A stretch of DNA of 64,000 nt from Tragulus kanchil (GCA_022376925.1 JAIOJX010000030.1:170185298-170249297); one strand, 5' to 3'. Shown: positions 45,896-58,512, numbered from the stretch's first letter. Notes: generated by a model not told the origin, from the sequence alone. Numbers and translations are program-made.

Positions 45896-46859
45896 GTAAG
45901 TATCTGTTGTTTCTCTGAGTTAAAAAAATGTGGTTTTTACGTAACGTAGTGTAAATTTAACACCAAAGATAAGTACACATGTTTATGTTCACCTTTAGCT
46001 CCTCTGTCTTGAAGTATTCAGAAGATCTTTTCCACATTTTCCCTCTTGGATACTTTTATGCCTTTTATAACATTTATGGGAATAAAGATTTTGATCACTA
46101 TGGTTATTTGTCCAGCACTTTTTTGATTTTAAATTTCAGAACTTTTATTTTAACAGGGTAAGAGATAGGTGGTTCAACCAAGTAGTCCTTAGTGTAGAAT
46201 TTTAATGTTTAGAAATCCCAGGGGGAGAGTTCTTGCATTTTAAGAGTAAGTATTACAGACAGTTTTATCATTTAACTTGCTCTGTAATGGTGGAAAGACT
46301 CATGTATTGACATGTCTCTGTACTTCTCTTTGTGAGTCTAGTATGTACACATTTTTTATTCTATAGCTTGATGTGTTTAGTACACAGGGGTGCACCTGTC
46401 CTTATTCAGGATCTGGCTGTCCAGTTTATGGCTTATCTAGGCTTATGAGGTTCTTACTATCTATCTTTGAGTTGATTTGGTTTGGAAAGTTAAAAAAAAA
46501 ATGTTTAGGCTTTAAAATGTTTTTTCTGTGTGGGTAGTAGTAGCTTTGGTGAAAAAGTTTCCATAAAGAAGACATAATAAGAGAATAGTGGTAGTAGCAA
46601 CATGAGCATTAGAGATAGGCTGACTTGATTTAGCTCCCCACTTGTAGGTGGATGAGATTGCAGGTGCCCATCCTTTCTTCAAATATGAAACTCTGGTGAG
46701 TAGTTTTGCATCAGGAGATGGTTGGGAGAATCAAATGTAGAGAGTCCACTGTCTGGCACATTACAGGGCCTTAATAAATCTTCTTTCTAGGCTAGATTCA
46801 TATTAGGAACCAAGATAAATTCCAGGGATTGTTTCTAAATATGTGTAAAAATCTTCTAG
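45896..46859 (+). other. RAD18: RAD18 intron 2, first part
   Basis: Intronic sequence, A/T-rich, with a weak MIR-like block at about 46590-46785. No exon seen. Confidence 0.5.
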
Positions 46860-47370
46860 ATTTAGATATAGTTTACATGTAATAAAAGGCATCAATAAGG
46901 TGGATAAAGTGTCAGTGAGTTTCAACAAATGTTTATACCATGTAACAACTGTAGTTAAGATTGAATGTTTCTATCACTTGTTAAGAGTTCTCCCCATGTC
47001 ATTCAGTATGACCCCAGGAAATTCCCTGTGGGTTCTTTTCTATTCGATTGTTCTCTATGTCTGTCCTTGTGCCAATGTTATACTACCTTTAATTACTGAA
47101 ACCAAGTCAGGTATTGTTACTACTTTGGTTTTCTTTACCAAAATTATTTTGGTTCTTTTAGGATCTTTGCATTTTGAAGTATTCTCATATAAAACTTTAG
47201 AAGCAGATTATCAATTTCTATTTAAAAAAAAAAAAAATGCCTGCTTGGATGTTGGATGTTCATTGGGACTGCACTAAATCTAGTGATCAATCTGAGGCTA
47301 ATTAACATCTCAACAGTGTTGTCTTTGGTGTATAATCTTTTGCTTCTTCTTGTGTCTGTGGTACTGCACA
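46860..47370 (-). repeat. L1 remnant, antisense
   Basis: The part around GTTCTCTATGTCTGTCCTTG, and the later text before the A run at 47225, resemble the reversed L1 ORF2 to 3' region. No intact frame. The stretch after 47370 may belong to an L1 5' region (GCCATCTTGCTGACATCACC at 48119), which is less sure. Confidence 0.5.
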
Positions 47371-47593
47371 GCTTCTGGAACTGCTTTTTGTTCCTAGTGG
47401 CCTCCAGGCACCGATCAGCACTCTGTGTCAGGCAAAGTAGAAGCAGTTCCTCAGGCAGCCCCTTGAGAAGCTGAAAATATTGAAAAGGCTGTATCAGCCT
47501 CCGTCTGTACAGTGGGTCCTCTGGAGCAGCGGCCCAGCTGTTCTCTGTTCTCATCAGTTTCCAGGCATCTAGAGTATGACCCATCTCTCCGGT

Positions 47594-49758
47594 ACTGTGG
47601 GTTGGGGGATGTAGAAACAAGTCTTTTGGGCAGCCTCCTGAAAAGTTGAAATGTTGAATGCATGTTCTTCCTCAAAGAGAAGTTGAAAGGTGGGAATTTC
47701 TCCTGCTTACCCCCAGGGAAGGAAAAATGGTGAATAAGTGAGTACTTGTCCAAACTTGTGTTCTCAATGACTCCAGCCTGGTTCTCTTTCTTATCAGTGC
47801 TTCAATTCAGGCATGGTGGAAACCAGTCCCTGGGGCAGCCCTGTGGAAAGCCTGGACCTTTCCTATGTGTTTCAGTCCTCTCTGTCTCTCCTTCCCCTGG
47901 GAAAAGCTGGAAGTAGGGAGTGTCTAACTGTGTGGGGCTGAGCTAGGAACAGGAACTTTGGCAGGTGAGGGCCATGAATTTCCTACTGGCTTTGATGTGG
48001 CTAATTTTGTGCTTGCCTTGGGCTATAGGAGCATCTTAATATTTCTCACAAAGGGAACTGGTTCCTGTCTTGTTGATTTGTGTTAACTGTGGACAAAGCA
48101 CGGGTTGGCTTCCTGTTCTGCCATCTTGCTGACATCACCCACTTTCTAGGGCTAATTTACTTTTTTTTTTTGGTGGCCACTTCTATTGATCTTTCCTTTA
48201 TTTATCTTTGTTCTTTGGCCTGTGTGGGCCTCCCATTGCAGTGGCCTCTCTCGTCACAGAGCACCGGCTCTGGGCGCATGCACTCCAGAGCTCCAGCTTG
48301 GTAGTTGAACACTTCGGTCTGGCTGCTCTGCGGCATGTGGGCTCTTCCCAGGCCCGGATCGAACTGGCGCCCCTTAAACTGCAAGGCAGTGTCCTTACCC
48401 ACTGCACGACTAGGGAAGCCCCCTAATTTGCTCTTATACTAAGGTTTGATGTTTTGGGATATCTACTCAATGCCCATGTGTTTGGTGAGGTTTCTCCAAA
48501 CTGACTGCTAGAAATTTTATGAACTCTTGGCCCTTTGTTACCTCTCCAGTTATTGTTCTTTCCCTGGAAGTTGGTCTTTGTCTGGCCTCATGGATTCCTG
48601 TATATGTGCACATTTATGTCTAGTAATAAATTGAGTGGATTTGTAGTCATGTTTCTGGAGGTCTCTCTGATGATGTTGAATGACTGTGGGTTGGGGGATG
48701 TAGAAACAAGTCTTTTGGGCAGCCTCCTGAAAAGTTGAAATGTTGAATGCATGTTCTTCCTCAAAGAGAAGTTGAAAGGTGGGAATTTCTCCTGCTTACC
48801 CCCAGGGAAGGAAAAATGGTGAATAAGTGAGTACTTGTCCAAACTTGTGTTCTCAATGACTCCAGCCTGGTTCTCTTTCTTATCAGTGCTTCAATTCAGG
48901 CATGGTGGAAACCAGTCCCTGGGGCAGCCCTGTGGAAAGCCTGGACCTTTCCTATGTGTTTCAGTCCTCTCTGTCTCTCCTTCCCCTGGGAAAAGCTGGA
49001 AGTAGGGAGTGTCTAACTGTGTGGGGCTGAGCTAGGAACAGGAACTTTGGCAGGTGAGGGCCATGAATTTCCTACTGGCTTTGATGTGGCTAATTTTGTG
49101 CTTGCCTTGGGCTATAGGAGCATCTTAATATTTCTCACAAAGGGAACTGGTTCCTGTCTTGTTGATTTGTGTTAACTGTGGACAAAGCACGGGTTGGCTT
49201 CCTGTTCTGCCATCTTGCTGACATCACCCACTTTCTAGGGCTAATTTACTTTTTTTTTTTGGTGGCCACTTCTATTGATCTTTCCTTTATTTATCTTTGT
49301 TCTTTGGCCTGTGTGGGCCTCCCATTGCAGTGGCCTCTCTCATTGCGGAGCACCGGCTCTGGGCGCATGCACTCCAGAGCTCCAGCTTGGTAGTTGAACA
49401 CTTCGGTCTGGCTGCTCTGCGGCATGTGGGCTCTTCCCAGGCCCGGATCGAACTGGCGCCCCTTAAACTGCAAGGCAGTGTCCTTACCCACTGCACGACT
49501 AGGGAAGCCCCCTAATTTGCTCTTATACTAAGGTTTGATGTTTTGGGATATCTACTCAATGCCCATGTGTTTGGTGAGGTTTCTCCAAACTGACTGCTAG
49601 AAATTTTATGAACTCTTGGCCCTTTGTTACCTCTCCAGTTATTGTTCTTTCCCTGGAAGTTGGTCTTTGTCTGGCCTCATGGATTCCTGTATATGTGCAC
49701 ATTTATGTCTAGTAATAAATTGAGTGGATTTGTAGTCATGTTTCTGGAGGTCTCTCTG
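47594..49758. repeat. Tandem duplication 17 (offset 1089)
   Basis: Copy A is 47594-48669 and copy B is 48683-49758, 13-base filler. Four differences fall inside the SINE (copy A CTCGTCACAGAGC, copy B CTCATTGCGGAGC), none that I saw in the flanks. Confidence 0.93.
48161..48422 (-). repeat. tRNA-Glu SINE, unplaced body type
   Basis: Minus-strand member flanked by CTAATTTAC / CTAATTTGC (48152-48160, 48423-48431). Copies are at 49250-49511 and, cut, 50508-50627. Confidence 0.87.
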
Positions 49759-51632
49759 TATGTACCTTCTTTCCTTCTGGTATTCTCCCTTAGCAGTTAT
49801 GGTTGCCTGGATTGCCCTGAACTCTGATCTTTGTTTTTTCAGCTAGCAAGACTGATAGGCCTTTGGCTTTCCTTCCTGCACTGTGGTGAAGAAATTGCTT
49901 GTGGTAGAATTCCTTTCATTTCTATAGTTGTCCAAAATCTGAAAATAGAGAGTTGTTTCACATTTTTCCCCAGTATTTTAGTTGTTTATAGGAAGAAGGT
50001 AATTCTGGATGTTGGCTGCATGCTCATGGACAGACAAAAGTCTACTCCATAGATTTAATTATGTCATTTTAGGGAAGAAAGATGACTTTTTATGAATTTA
50101 GTGAACCCTACTTAGCTGAAAAGCTGGTCTTTCCTTCTACTTTTTTTTCTTGTTTCTTTGTCACATACAGTAGTCCCTGATGTCACTCCTTGTCTAAGAA
50201 GTTGGTGGAGAGTACTTCCAAAAATGATAATTTATTTTATGGGTGCTTGTTTTTCATATTCTACCTGTCATGACTCACTACGCTTTTTCTGCTAATCACT
50301 TGTCACAGATTTCCCCCAAGACTAAAAGTTGCTCTGGGTCTATAATTGCTTTAATGATGCAAAGCCTCCAGAACTCAGCAGGAGCCATTCTTAGCTCTCA
50401 TCTTCTGTTGTAGTCCTGGATTGACCCAGAATCCTAACCACTTTGCTGGTCCTTAAACATTTCCGGATTTTTCATTTGAAATTCCTTTATTCTGTTTTTG
50501 TATGTTTAGCTTGGTAGTTGAACACTTGGTCTGGCTGCTCTGCGGCATGTGGGCTCTTCCCAGGCCCGGATCGAACTGGCGCCTTAAACTGCAAGGCAGT
50601 GTCCTTACCCACTGCACGACTAGGAAGCCCCTAATTTGCTCTTATACTAAGGTTTGATGTTTTGGGATATCTACTCAATGCCCATGTGTTTGGTGAGGTT
50701 TCTCCAAACTGACTGCTAGAAATTTTATGAACTCTTGGCCCTTTGTTACCTCTCCAGTTATTGTTCTTTCCCTGGAAGTTGGTCTTTGTCTGGCCTCATG
50801 GATTCCTGTATATGTGCACATTTATGTCTAGTAATAAATTGAGTGGATTTGTAGTCATGTTTCTGGAGGTCTCTCTGTATGTACCTTCTTTCCTTCTGGT
50901 ATTCTCCCTTAGCAGTTATGGTTGCCTGGATTGCCCTGAACTCTGATCTTTGTTTTTTCAGCTAGCAAGACTGATAGGCCTTTGGCTTTCCTTCCTGCAC
51001 TGTGGTGAAGAAATTGCTTGTGGTAGAATTCCTTTCATTTCTATAGTTGTCCAAAATCTGAAAATAGAGAGTTGTTTCACATTTTTCCCCAGTATTTTAG
51101 TTGTTTATAGGAAGAAGGTAATTCTGGATGTTGGCTGCATGCTCATGGACAGACAAAAGTCTACTCCATAGATTTAATTATGTCATTTTAGGGAAGAAAG
51201 ATGACTTTTTATGAATTTAGTGAACCCTACTTAGCTGAAAAGCTGGTCTTTCCTTCTACTTTTTTTTCTTGTTTCTTTGTCACATACAGTAGTCCCTGAT
51301 GTCACTCCTTGTCTAAGAAGTTGGTGGAGAGTACTTCCAAAAATGATAATTTATTTTATGGGTGCTTGTTTTTCATATTCTACCTGTCATGACTCACTAC
51401 GCTTTTTCTGCTAATCACTTGTCACAGATTTCCCCCAAGACTAAAAGTTGCTCTGGGTCTATAATTGCTTTAATGATGCAAAGCCTCCAGAACTCAGCAG
51501 GAGCCATTCTTAGCTCTCATCTTCTGTTGTAGTCCTGGATTGACCCAGAATCCTAACCACTTTGCTGGTCCTTAAACATTTCCGGATTTTTCATTTGAAA
51601 TTCCTTTATTCTGTTTTTGTATGTTTAGCTTT
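49384..51632. repeat. Tandem duplication 18 (offset about 1119)
   Basis: Copy A is 49384-50512 and copy B is 50508-51632, sharing AGCTT at the junction. All the small deletions I saw in copy B lie in its first 130 bases. Confidence 0.92.
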
Positions 51633-52566
51633 TTTGGTAAAGGATATGAATACTGTGTTTGCATATCTGCTGCTACTAAGTTTTGAGTGAGGTGCAGTGG
51701 CAGAATGTGGGGCAATTAAATTTATCCCTATTCATGTTGTTAAAGAGTACCTATTGGGGGAGAGGGCCCGGACTTACTCCAATTCGTAAAACACTATAAA
51801 GTGAGAAATATTCTCACTAATACATTGATCTGCTCAAGTGTTAGTTTACTTTACACTTGCACAGTTTTTCTGACTTGATAATGGAGGACACGCAAATATT
51901 TACTGCCAGATGAAATCATTGGCTTTTAGGCACTGTTAAATTTACCACTATTTTAAAGATGAACCAACTGTCATTTTTCTTTTCCTTTTGTAGATTTTGA
52001 CTCACTAAATTAATTCAGGCTGTATTAGAATAAAAAGCAATTTCATTTTGCTAAAAAGAAAAAAATGAAATATGAAACGTTCTATTTATTGACCCTTGCT
52101 AAATTAAGAGGCAGTGTAATATTCTTCCAGGCAAATAATTAATGTTATTCTTATTTTTCATTCTTATGAGGGAGCACTGTGAAACAAGACAGGGGAGAAG
52201 AGAGATAATTATATATACAGAAAGGACTCATAATTATGCAGAACCACACTTAAAGAAATGCTGGAGTGCTGGTTATTTGGAGGCATGGTATTCTCTTATC
52301 AGCTAACTGGTCACTTAACCCTGAAATTGGAAGCAGAGGCCAGCTTTCTCAGCTTTGAAAGGATTATTTGAAAGGATCTCCTATTCCTTTCAAACTTGGA
52401 ACCCAATTTTCTTTTTTTAATTGGACACATCAGAATTATTTTTAAGATAGTTTGTTTTCTCATAAAATCTGTAAGATCACATGCAAAAAGCTTTGGTGTA
52501 GGTTTAGAAACTTGCTTTTTACTGTCAGGATGCTGCACTCTTCTGATACATGAAAGCCAGAAGATG
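51633..52566 (+). other. RAD18: RAD18 intron 2, single-copy part
   Basis: A/T-rich intron with no exon and no clear interspersed repeat that I can name. Confidence 0.5.
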
Positions 52567-52737
52567 ACTGTATCCTGTTTGAGATTAGAAATACCTCCTT
52601 CCCCAGGCTTCTTTCTTTGAAGCTCCCCTTTATTTCATTGTTTTATAATTCCCTCCCCTGCCCTATACACATGACTCATAGTTGGGCTTCAAGGGTGGAA
52701 AAACAAACCACATGAATGATCTAAATAAAGGCACTTA

Positions 52738-52893
52738 GGACTTCCCTCATGGCTTAGATGGTAAAATATTCACCTGCAAGTGCGAGAAACCTGGATTTGA
52801 TCTCTGGGTGGGGAAGATCCCCTGGAGAAGGAAATGGCAACCCATTCCAGTATTTGTGCCTGGAGATTTTCATGGACAGAGGAACCTCGCAGG
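52738..52893 (+). repeat. Bov-tA SINE, 3' truncated
   Basis: Plus-strand head GGACTTCCCTCATGGCTTAG to CATGGACAGAGGAACC. The copy is 53899-54054. Confidence 0.85.
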
Positions 52894-53199
52894 AGTTCTT
52901 CAACTGCTCTGTTTTGGAATATGGTTGCTTACTGGAGAATAAATTGTGCTGATCTGCAGTTGACCAGAACATATTTGGTAGTAGACTGCTAAGTTGAAAG
53001 TATGCCAAGGGCTTGATCTCCTTTGGACTGGTGTCTGGTCTCCGTCTTTCAGAAGCAAATACAAATCAGATTATGCAGAAGACAAAGTAGTGGCTTCATT
53101 TTATATACCCTGGTACACATGATCCTAATGATTAGATATTTATTGATATTATATAGGTATATGTAACAAGTGCATGTTATAAGCAAATTATAATATCTT

Positions 53200-53532
53200 T
53201 TTTTTTTTTAAAGATTTATTTATTTATTTATTTTTGGGTGGGGGTCGGGTTGGGGTGGGAGGGGAGCGGGTGGGCCACTTCTGTTGGTCTTTCATTTCTC
53301 TGTTTTTATCCATCTTTGTTCTTTTGGCTCCTGTGGGCCTCCCATCACGGTGGTGTCTGTCGTTGCAAAACGCTGGCTCTGGGCGCATGCACTCCAAAGC
53401 TCCGGCTCGGTAGTTGGACACATCGGTCCAGCCGCTCCGCGGCAGGTGGGATCTTCCCAGGCCAGGGATCGAACCGGTGCCCATTGCACTGCAAGGCAAT
53501 GTCCTTACCCACTGGACCACCAGGGGAAGCCC
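53200..53532 (-). repeat. tRNA-Glu SINE, full copy with tail
   Basis: Minus-strand, with GC-rich tail and TTTATTTATTT end, flanked by a perfect 11-base duplication TATAATATCTT (53189-53199, 53533-53543). Copies: 54361-54693, whose tail holds a 14-base G run, and a partial one at about 55702-55785. Confidence 0.9.
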
Positions 53533-53564
53533 TATAATATCTTAAATAATTAGAAATATGTTAA

Positions 53565-53750
53565 AAGCATGGACTCTGGTACTTGCCTTTACCACTTGTT
53601 AACTCCATGGTTTTGGGCAGGTTGGTTAAGCTCTACATTGTGTTTTCCTTCTTGTAAAATGGGACTGATAGTACCAACCTCACGGTTGCTATAAGGATTG
53701 GAAGTGTTAATATATCAACATGCTTAAGACAGAGCACACAGTAGGATGTA
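53565..53750 (+). repeat. MIR SINE
   Basis: GCATGGACTCTGGTACTTGC through TGTAAAATGGGACTGATAGT is a plus-strand MIR. Copies at about 54727-54912 and 55818-56003. Confidence 0.82.
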
Positions 53751-55323
53751 GAAACTGTATCCTGTTTGAGATTGGTTTTTTGAAGCTCCCTTTATTTCAT
53801 TGTTTTATAATTCCCTCCCTGCCCTATACACATGACTCATAGTTGGGCTTCAAGGGTGGAAAAACAAACCACATGAATGATCTAAATAAAGGCACTTAGG
53901 ACTTCCCTCATGGCTTAGATGGTAAAATATTCACCTGCAAGTGCGAGAAACCTGGATTTGATCTCTGGGTGGGGAAGATCCCCTGGAGAAGGAAATGGCA
54001 ACCCATTCCAGTATTTGTGCCTGGAGATTTTCATGGACAGAGGAACCTCGCAGGAGTTCTTCAACTGCTCTGTTTTGGAATATGGTTGCTTACTGGAGAA
54101 TAAATTGTGCTGATCTGCAGTTGACCAGAACATATTTGGTAGTAGACTGCTAAGTTGAAAGTATGCCAAGGGCTTGATCTCCTTTGGACTGGTGTCTGGT
54201 CTCCGTCTTTCAGAAGCAAATACAAATCAGATTATGCAGAAGACAAAGTAGTGGCTTCATTTTATATACCCTGGTACACATGATCCTAATGATTAGATAT
54301 TTATTGATATTATATAGGTATATGTAACAAGTGCATGTTATAAGCAAATTATAATATCTTTTTTTTTTTTAAAGATTTATTTATTTATTTATTTTTGGGT
54401 GGGGGTCGGGTTGGGGTGGGAGGGGGGGGGGGGGGCCACTTGTGTTGGTCTTTCATTTCTCTGTTTTTATCCATCTTTGTTCTTTTGGCTCCTGTGGGCC
54501 TCCCATCACGGTGGTGTCTGTCGTTGCAAAACGCTGGCTCTGGGCGCATGCACTCCAAAGCTCCGGCTCGGTAGTTGGACACATCGGTCCAGCCGCTCCG
54601 TGGCACGTGGGATCTTCCCAGGCCAGGGATGGAACCGGCGCCCCTTGCACTGCAAGGTGGTGTCCTTACCCACTGGACCACCGGGGGAAGCCCTATAATA
54701 TCTTAAATAATTAGAAATATGTTAAAAGCATGGACTCTGGTACTTGCCTTTACCACTTGTTAACTCCATGGTTTTGGGCAGGTTGGTTAAGCTCTACATT
54801 GTGTTTTCCTTCTTGTAAAATGGGACTGATAGTACCAACCTCACGGTTGCTATAAGGATTGGAAGTGTTAATATATCAACATGCTTAAGACAGAGCACAC
54901 AGTAGGATGTAGAAATCCTGAATTTTATAATCTGATACATGTTATTTCTTAGCACACATATAGATTTTATTTCAAAATGTATCTTAGAATGCTAAGCAGT
55001 GGAGATACCTGATGTGTTTATACAAAATCATGCTAGGTCTTACTTCACTTTACAGAAGGAAGACACAGAGAGTGATACATGTTGCTTACAGAGTTGTGAT
55101 ATGCTAGGGATTTATGATTATTATTATTTGTTTCCCTTTCCTAAAAATGCCACTAAAGTATATCTGCAACTATGTATATTAGAGTAGATGTACTAGAATT
55201 TTGAGATTATAAAGATGCACTTTAGATGATGGAAATATTCCAGGGCTTAAATCAGATTTTGTTAGATTTCAATATTATTATATAACTTGACTAATTCATT
55301 ATGTTGCATTTGTGTTTTTTCAG

Positions 55324-55385
55324 ACTGTTCTCTTTGTATAAGAAAATTTCTGTCCTATAAAACACAATGTCCAACATGTTGTGTG
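55324..55385 (+). CDS. RAD18: RAD18 exon 3, second half of the RING finger, copy A
   Basis: The 62-base exon follows GTGTTTTTTCAG and ends at a GTGAGT donor. Its first two bases finish the Tyr codon of exon 2; it then encodes CSLCIRKFLSYKTQCPTCCV. This supplies the RING ligands C46, C49, C60 and C63, completing the C3HC4 set with exon 2. It ends in phase 0, ready for exon 4 (TVTEPDLK). The match to mammalian RAD18 is essentially complete over this stretch. A second copy lies 1091 bases downstream. Confidence 0.96.
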
Positions 55386-56414
55386 GTGAGTTTTTCATTT
55401 TTTTTCCTTTAACTGATTGGTGCAGGTATTTCTGCTTCATTTATACACAAAAGCCCATGGGCAGATGTGTGATTATTGAATTAAGCTATATCAAAGACAT
55501 TTTCAGAAAGGACTTCTAAAAAATATATATGGAGAACTGGGCTTTGTTCAACTTTTCATTAAGATTTCTGATAACCTAAATGATTTTTAGGAAGAAAAAA
55601 CTAATTTTAAGATCAGGATGTAGCACATTTCAAGTCTCACCAACTGTGTTTTATGACTCTTCATAAAAAAAAAATTCAGCTTGGGTAGAAATGGGGGCAA
55701 GGGGTCTTCCAGGCCAGGGATCGAACCGGCGCCCATTGCACTGCAAGGCGGTGTCCTTACCCACTGGACCACCAGGGGAAGCCCTATAATATCTTAAATA
55801 ATTAGAAATATGTTAAAAGCATGGACTCTGGTACTTGCCTTTACCACTTGTTAACTCCATGGTTTTGGGCAGGTTGGTTAAGCTCTACATTGTGTTTTCC
55901 TTCTTGTAAAATGGGACTGATAGTACCAACCTCACGGTTGCTATAAGGATTGGAAGTGTTAATATATCAACATGCTTAAGACAGAGCACACAGTAGGATG
56001 TAGAAATCCTGAATTTTATAATCTGATACATGTTATTTCTTAGCACACATATAGATTTTATTTCAAAATGTATCTTAGAATGCTAAGCAGTGGAGATACC
56101 TGATGTGTTTATACAAAATCATGCTAGGTCTTACTTCACTTTACAGAAGGAAGACACAGAGAGTGATACATGTTGCTTACAGAGTTGTGATATGCTAGGG
56201 ATTTATGATTATTATTATTTGTTTCCCTTTCCTAAAAATGCCACTAAAGTATATCTGCAACTATGTATATTAGAGTAGATGTACTAGAATTTTGAGATTA
56301 TAAAGATGCACTTTAGATGATGGAAATATTCCAGGGCTTAAATCAGATTTTGTTAGATTTCAATATTATTATATAACTTGACTAATTCATTATGTTGCAT
56401 TTGTGTTTTTTCAG

Positions 56415-56476
56415 ACTGTTCTCTTTGTATAAGAAAATTTCTGTCCTATAAAACACAATGTCCAACATGTTGTGTG
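56415..56476 (+). CDS. RAD18: RAD18 exon 3, copy B
   Basis: Identical copy of 55324-55385 with intact splice sites. Including both would insert 62 bases and break the frame before exon 4, so a transcript with both could not make a normal RING domain. Treat as a false duplicate. Confidence 0.94.
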
Positions 56477-56788
56477 GTGAGTTTTTCATTTTTTTTCCTT
56501 TAACTGATTGGTGCAGGTATTTCTGCTTCATTTATACACAAAAGCCCATGGGCAGATGTGTGATTATTGAATTAAGCTATATCAAAGACATTTTCAGAAA
56601 GGACTTCTAAAAAATATATATGGAGAACTGGGCTTTGTTCAACTTTTCATTAAGATTTCTGATAACCTAAATGATTTTTAGGAAGAAAAAACTAATTTTA
56701 AGATCAGGATGTAGCACATTTCAAGTCTCACCAACTGTGTTTTTTATGACTCTTCATTAAAAAAAAAAAAATTCAGCTTGGGTAGAAA

Positions 56789-57686
56789 ATCTGATGGAAG
56801 GATTGTTTATTTGCAGAGGATTGATACTGAGTATTTGTACAGAAGGCAACAATTCAGCTTAACTGGCCCTTTTTACCTCTTGCCCAAACTAGACCTTCAG
56901 TGAAAACACTAGGACATTTGTTAAAGCATTTCGTATATTGAAAGTAAGTGAAAAGGTAGATTAAAAGGGAAAGGAAACATAAATAGGAGTAGAAAGAAAA
57001 AGAGCTAGTAGGGTCTGGGGGAACAGATGCTGGGGTTAATGAAAGGGTTTAGGTTCTAGTCTGGTGCTTGTGGTAGGTCCTTGGTGTCAGGATGTCATTG
57101 AATTTGTTTGGGTCCAAAGTCTAAGCTCTTTACAACAACCAGGGATGCTGCTGTCGTCAAGGTAGTATCATCACAAAGATTAAGTGTATGCTAAGTATTC
57201 GTGCTATTGATTATTCATGGTAAATTTATCGTTTTCCTTTTGCATTTCTGACCACCAATCTTGTTTTTAAAGTCTTCGAGCACCTTGGGCTCCTCCCACA
57301 TTACTACTTAAAAGAGCATCTCTGTTCTTTCAAGGAGAAATTTTGAGGGAAACTGAGTACTGCCATTTTGAAGAAGGATTCTTGCTCATATTAGGTTTTA
57401 TTTTAGGCAGTACAGAATGCGTATGTTTTCACCAGAAACTTTGAAGAGTCTTTAATCAGACTTGTAGTCAGTAGGTGGTGATTCACTGTTTTAAAACTCC
57501 ATATTTGTATGAGATAAATGAACTTTATTTTAAGTGTGTGGACACCTAGCCGTACCCACATACTTTCCTGGAAGACATAGTGGGATGGGGAAGCTCAGGA
57601 GAAAGGGGCACATGTTTTCAAAAACAAGATTATGACAAGTTAATTATTACTGTTGACCTCTTTCCATCTGTTGTATTTTTTTGTAG
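56789..57686 (+). other. RAD18: RAD18 intron 3, single-copy part
   Basis: Intron with no exon and no recognisable SINE; a T-rich tract precedes the exon 4 acceptor. Confidence 0.55.
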
Positions 57687-57757
57687 ACAGTCACGGAGCC
57701 CGACCTGAAAAATAACCGCATATTAGATGAACTGGTAAAAGGCTTGAATGTTGCACG
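57687..57757 (+). CDS. RAD18: RAD18 exon 4
   Basis: Starts after TTTTTTTGTAG and ends at a GTATGA donor, a weaker but usable site. It encodes TVTEPDLKNNRILDELVKGL, then NVA, plus two bases (CG) of an Arg codon. This follows the RING finger and matches the human TVTEPDLKNNRILDELV segment that I recall, with small changes after it (KGLNVA against KSLNFA). The helix it forms lies beside the RING in the family. The remaining RAD18 domains (UBZ, SAP, RAD6-binding region) would be downstream of the window. Confidence 0.95.
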
Positions 57758-58238
57758 GTATGATTTAATTTTGTGACTAATCCCTAACTGCTTTTGCCTT
57801 TTATATGTGTTCCTCCCATTACTCTTTGCACTTTTGGGGATGAGGGAAGGCAGGGTTGCCTATTTAGGGTAAAAGAAAGGATGTGACAATAGCTGTTAGT
57901 CCGTGTGGGCAGTGTAATCTCAATAGCAGTCTCTTCCTTTATTTAATAGAAAGTCTCCTGTTACGAAGAATGAGTTAAAATGTAAATTTGAGCACTTACT
58001 TCTTGCATATTTCAGAAATACTTCAGCTTCACTGCCCAGCATGTTTCCAAGGAGCCCTGGTTCCTTTCACTGGAGAATGGTATTTAGAAATCAAGCTTTG
58101 GAGCTGGGTGTGCCCATTTACTGAAGTGTCATTGCTTCTCAGCCTTCTCAGAGGACAGAGCTGGGTAGCATGTGTATGTGTACACACACATATGGGTCAT
58201 GGGTTCTGTGTCTGTTATATATTAATCCATTAATTCTT
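57758..58238 (+). other. RAD18: RAD18 intron 4, first part
   Basis: No exon or named repeat seen; a short CACACA word occurs near 58183. Confidence 0.5.
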
Positions 58239-58410
58239 TTAAAAAAAAAAAAACCTTTTATTTATTTATTTTTGGCTGTGCTGGGTCTTTGTTGATGTGT
58301 GGGTTTAGCTGCTCTGCGGTATGTGGGATCTTCCCAGATCAGGGATCGAACCTGTGTCTCCTGCATTGGCAGACGGGTTCTTATCCACTGAGCCACAAGG
58401 GAGGCCCCTC
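58239..58410 (-). repeat. tRNA-Glu SINE, CHR-2-like, short
   Basis: Minus-strand, T-rich end, TTGGCTGTGCTGGGTCTTTG and reversed head GAGCCACAAGGGAGGCCCC. Perfect 14-base duplication ATCCATTAATTCTT on both sides (58225-58238, 58411-58424). Confidence 0.88.
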
Positions 58411-58512
58411 ATCCATTAATTCTTAATCTGATTTGCCCAGCATGTATAAAATGATGCATAACATGAAATGTGTAATTTTTGGTGCTTCATGAAGTATTGC
58501 TTTACTTCTTTA

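Larger units (their letters stand above)
52567..54915. repeat. Tandem duplication 19 (offset 1187, then 1161)
   Basis: Copy A is 52567-53754 and copy B is 53754-54915. Copy B loses about 26 bases near its start. The SINE inside differs at many sites while its flanks match. Confidence 0.93.
54611..56788. repeat. Tandem duplication 20 with RAD18 exon 3
   Basis: Copy A is 54611-55691 and copy B is 55702-56788, offset 1091, with a G-rich filler. Exon 3 and its splice sites are identical in both. Confidence 0.93.

Noticed and set aside
47222..47800. Antisense 132-residue frame near 47,222-47,620
   Set aside because: Lies in L1-like repeat sequence with an A run; no conserved protein features.
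524..51632. CRISPR-like or satellite array
   Set aside because: Units are 1.1 kb, unique to each place and present only two or three times; no short repeat with spacers.
53224..54714. Repeated frames with VQWVRTPPCSARG-like text (also at 3642, 24 kb apart and elsewhere)
   Set aside because: They are translations of the tRNA-Glu SINE head and body in various frames, not a protein family.
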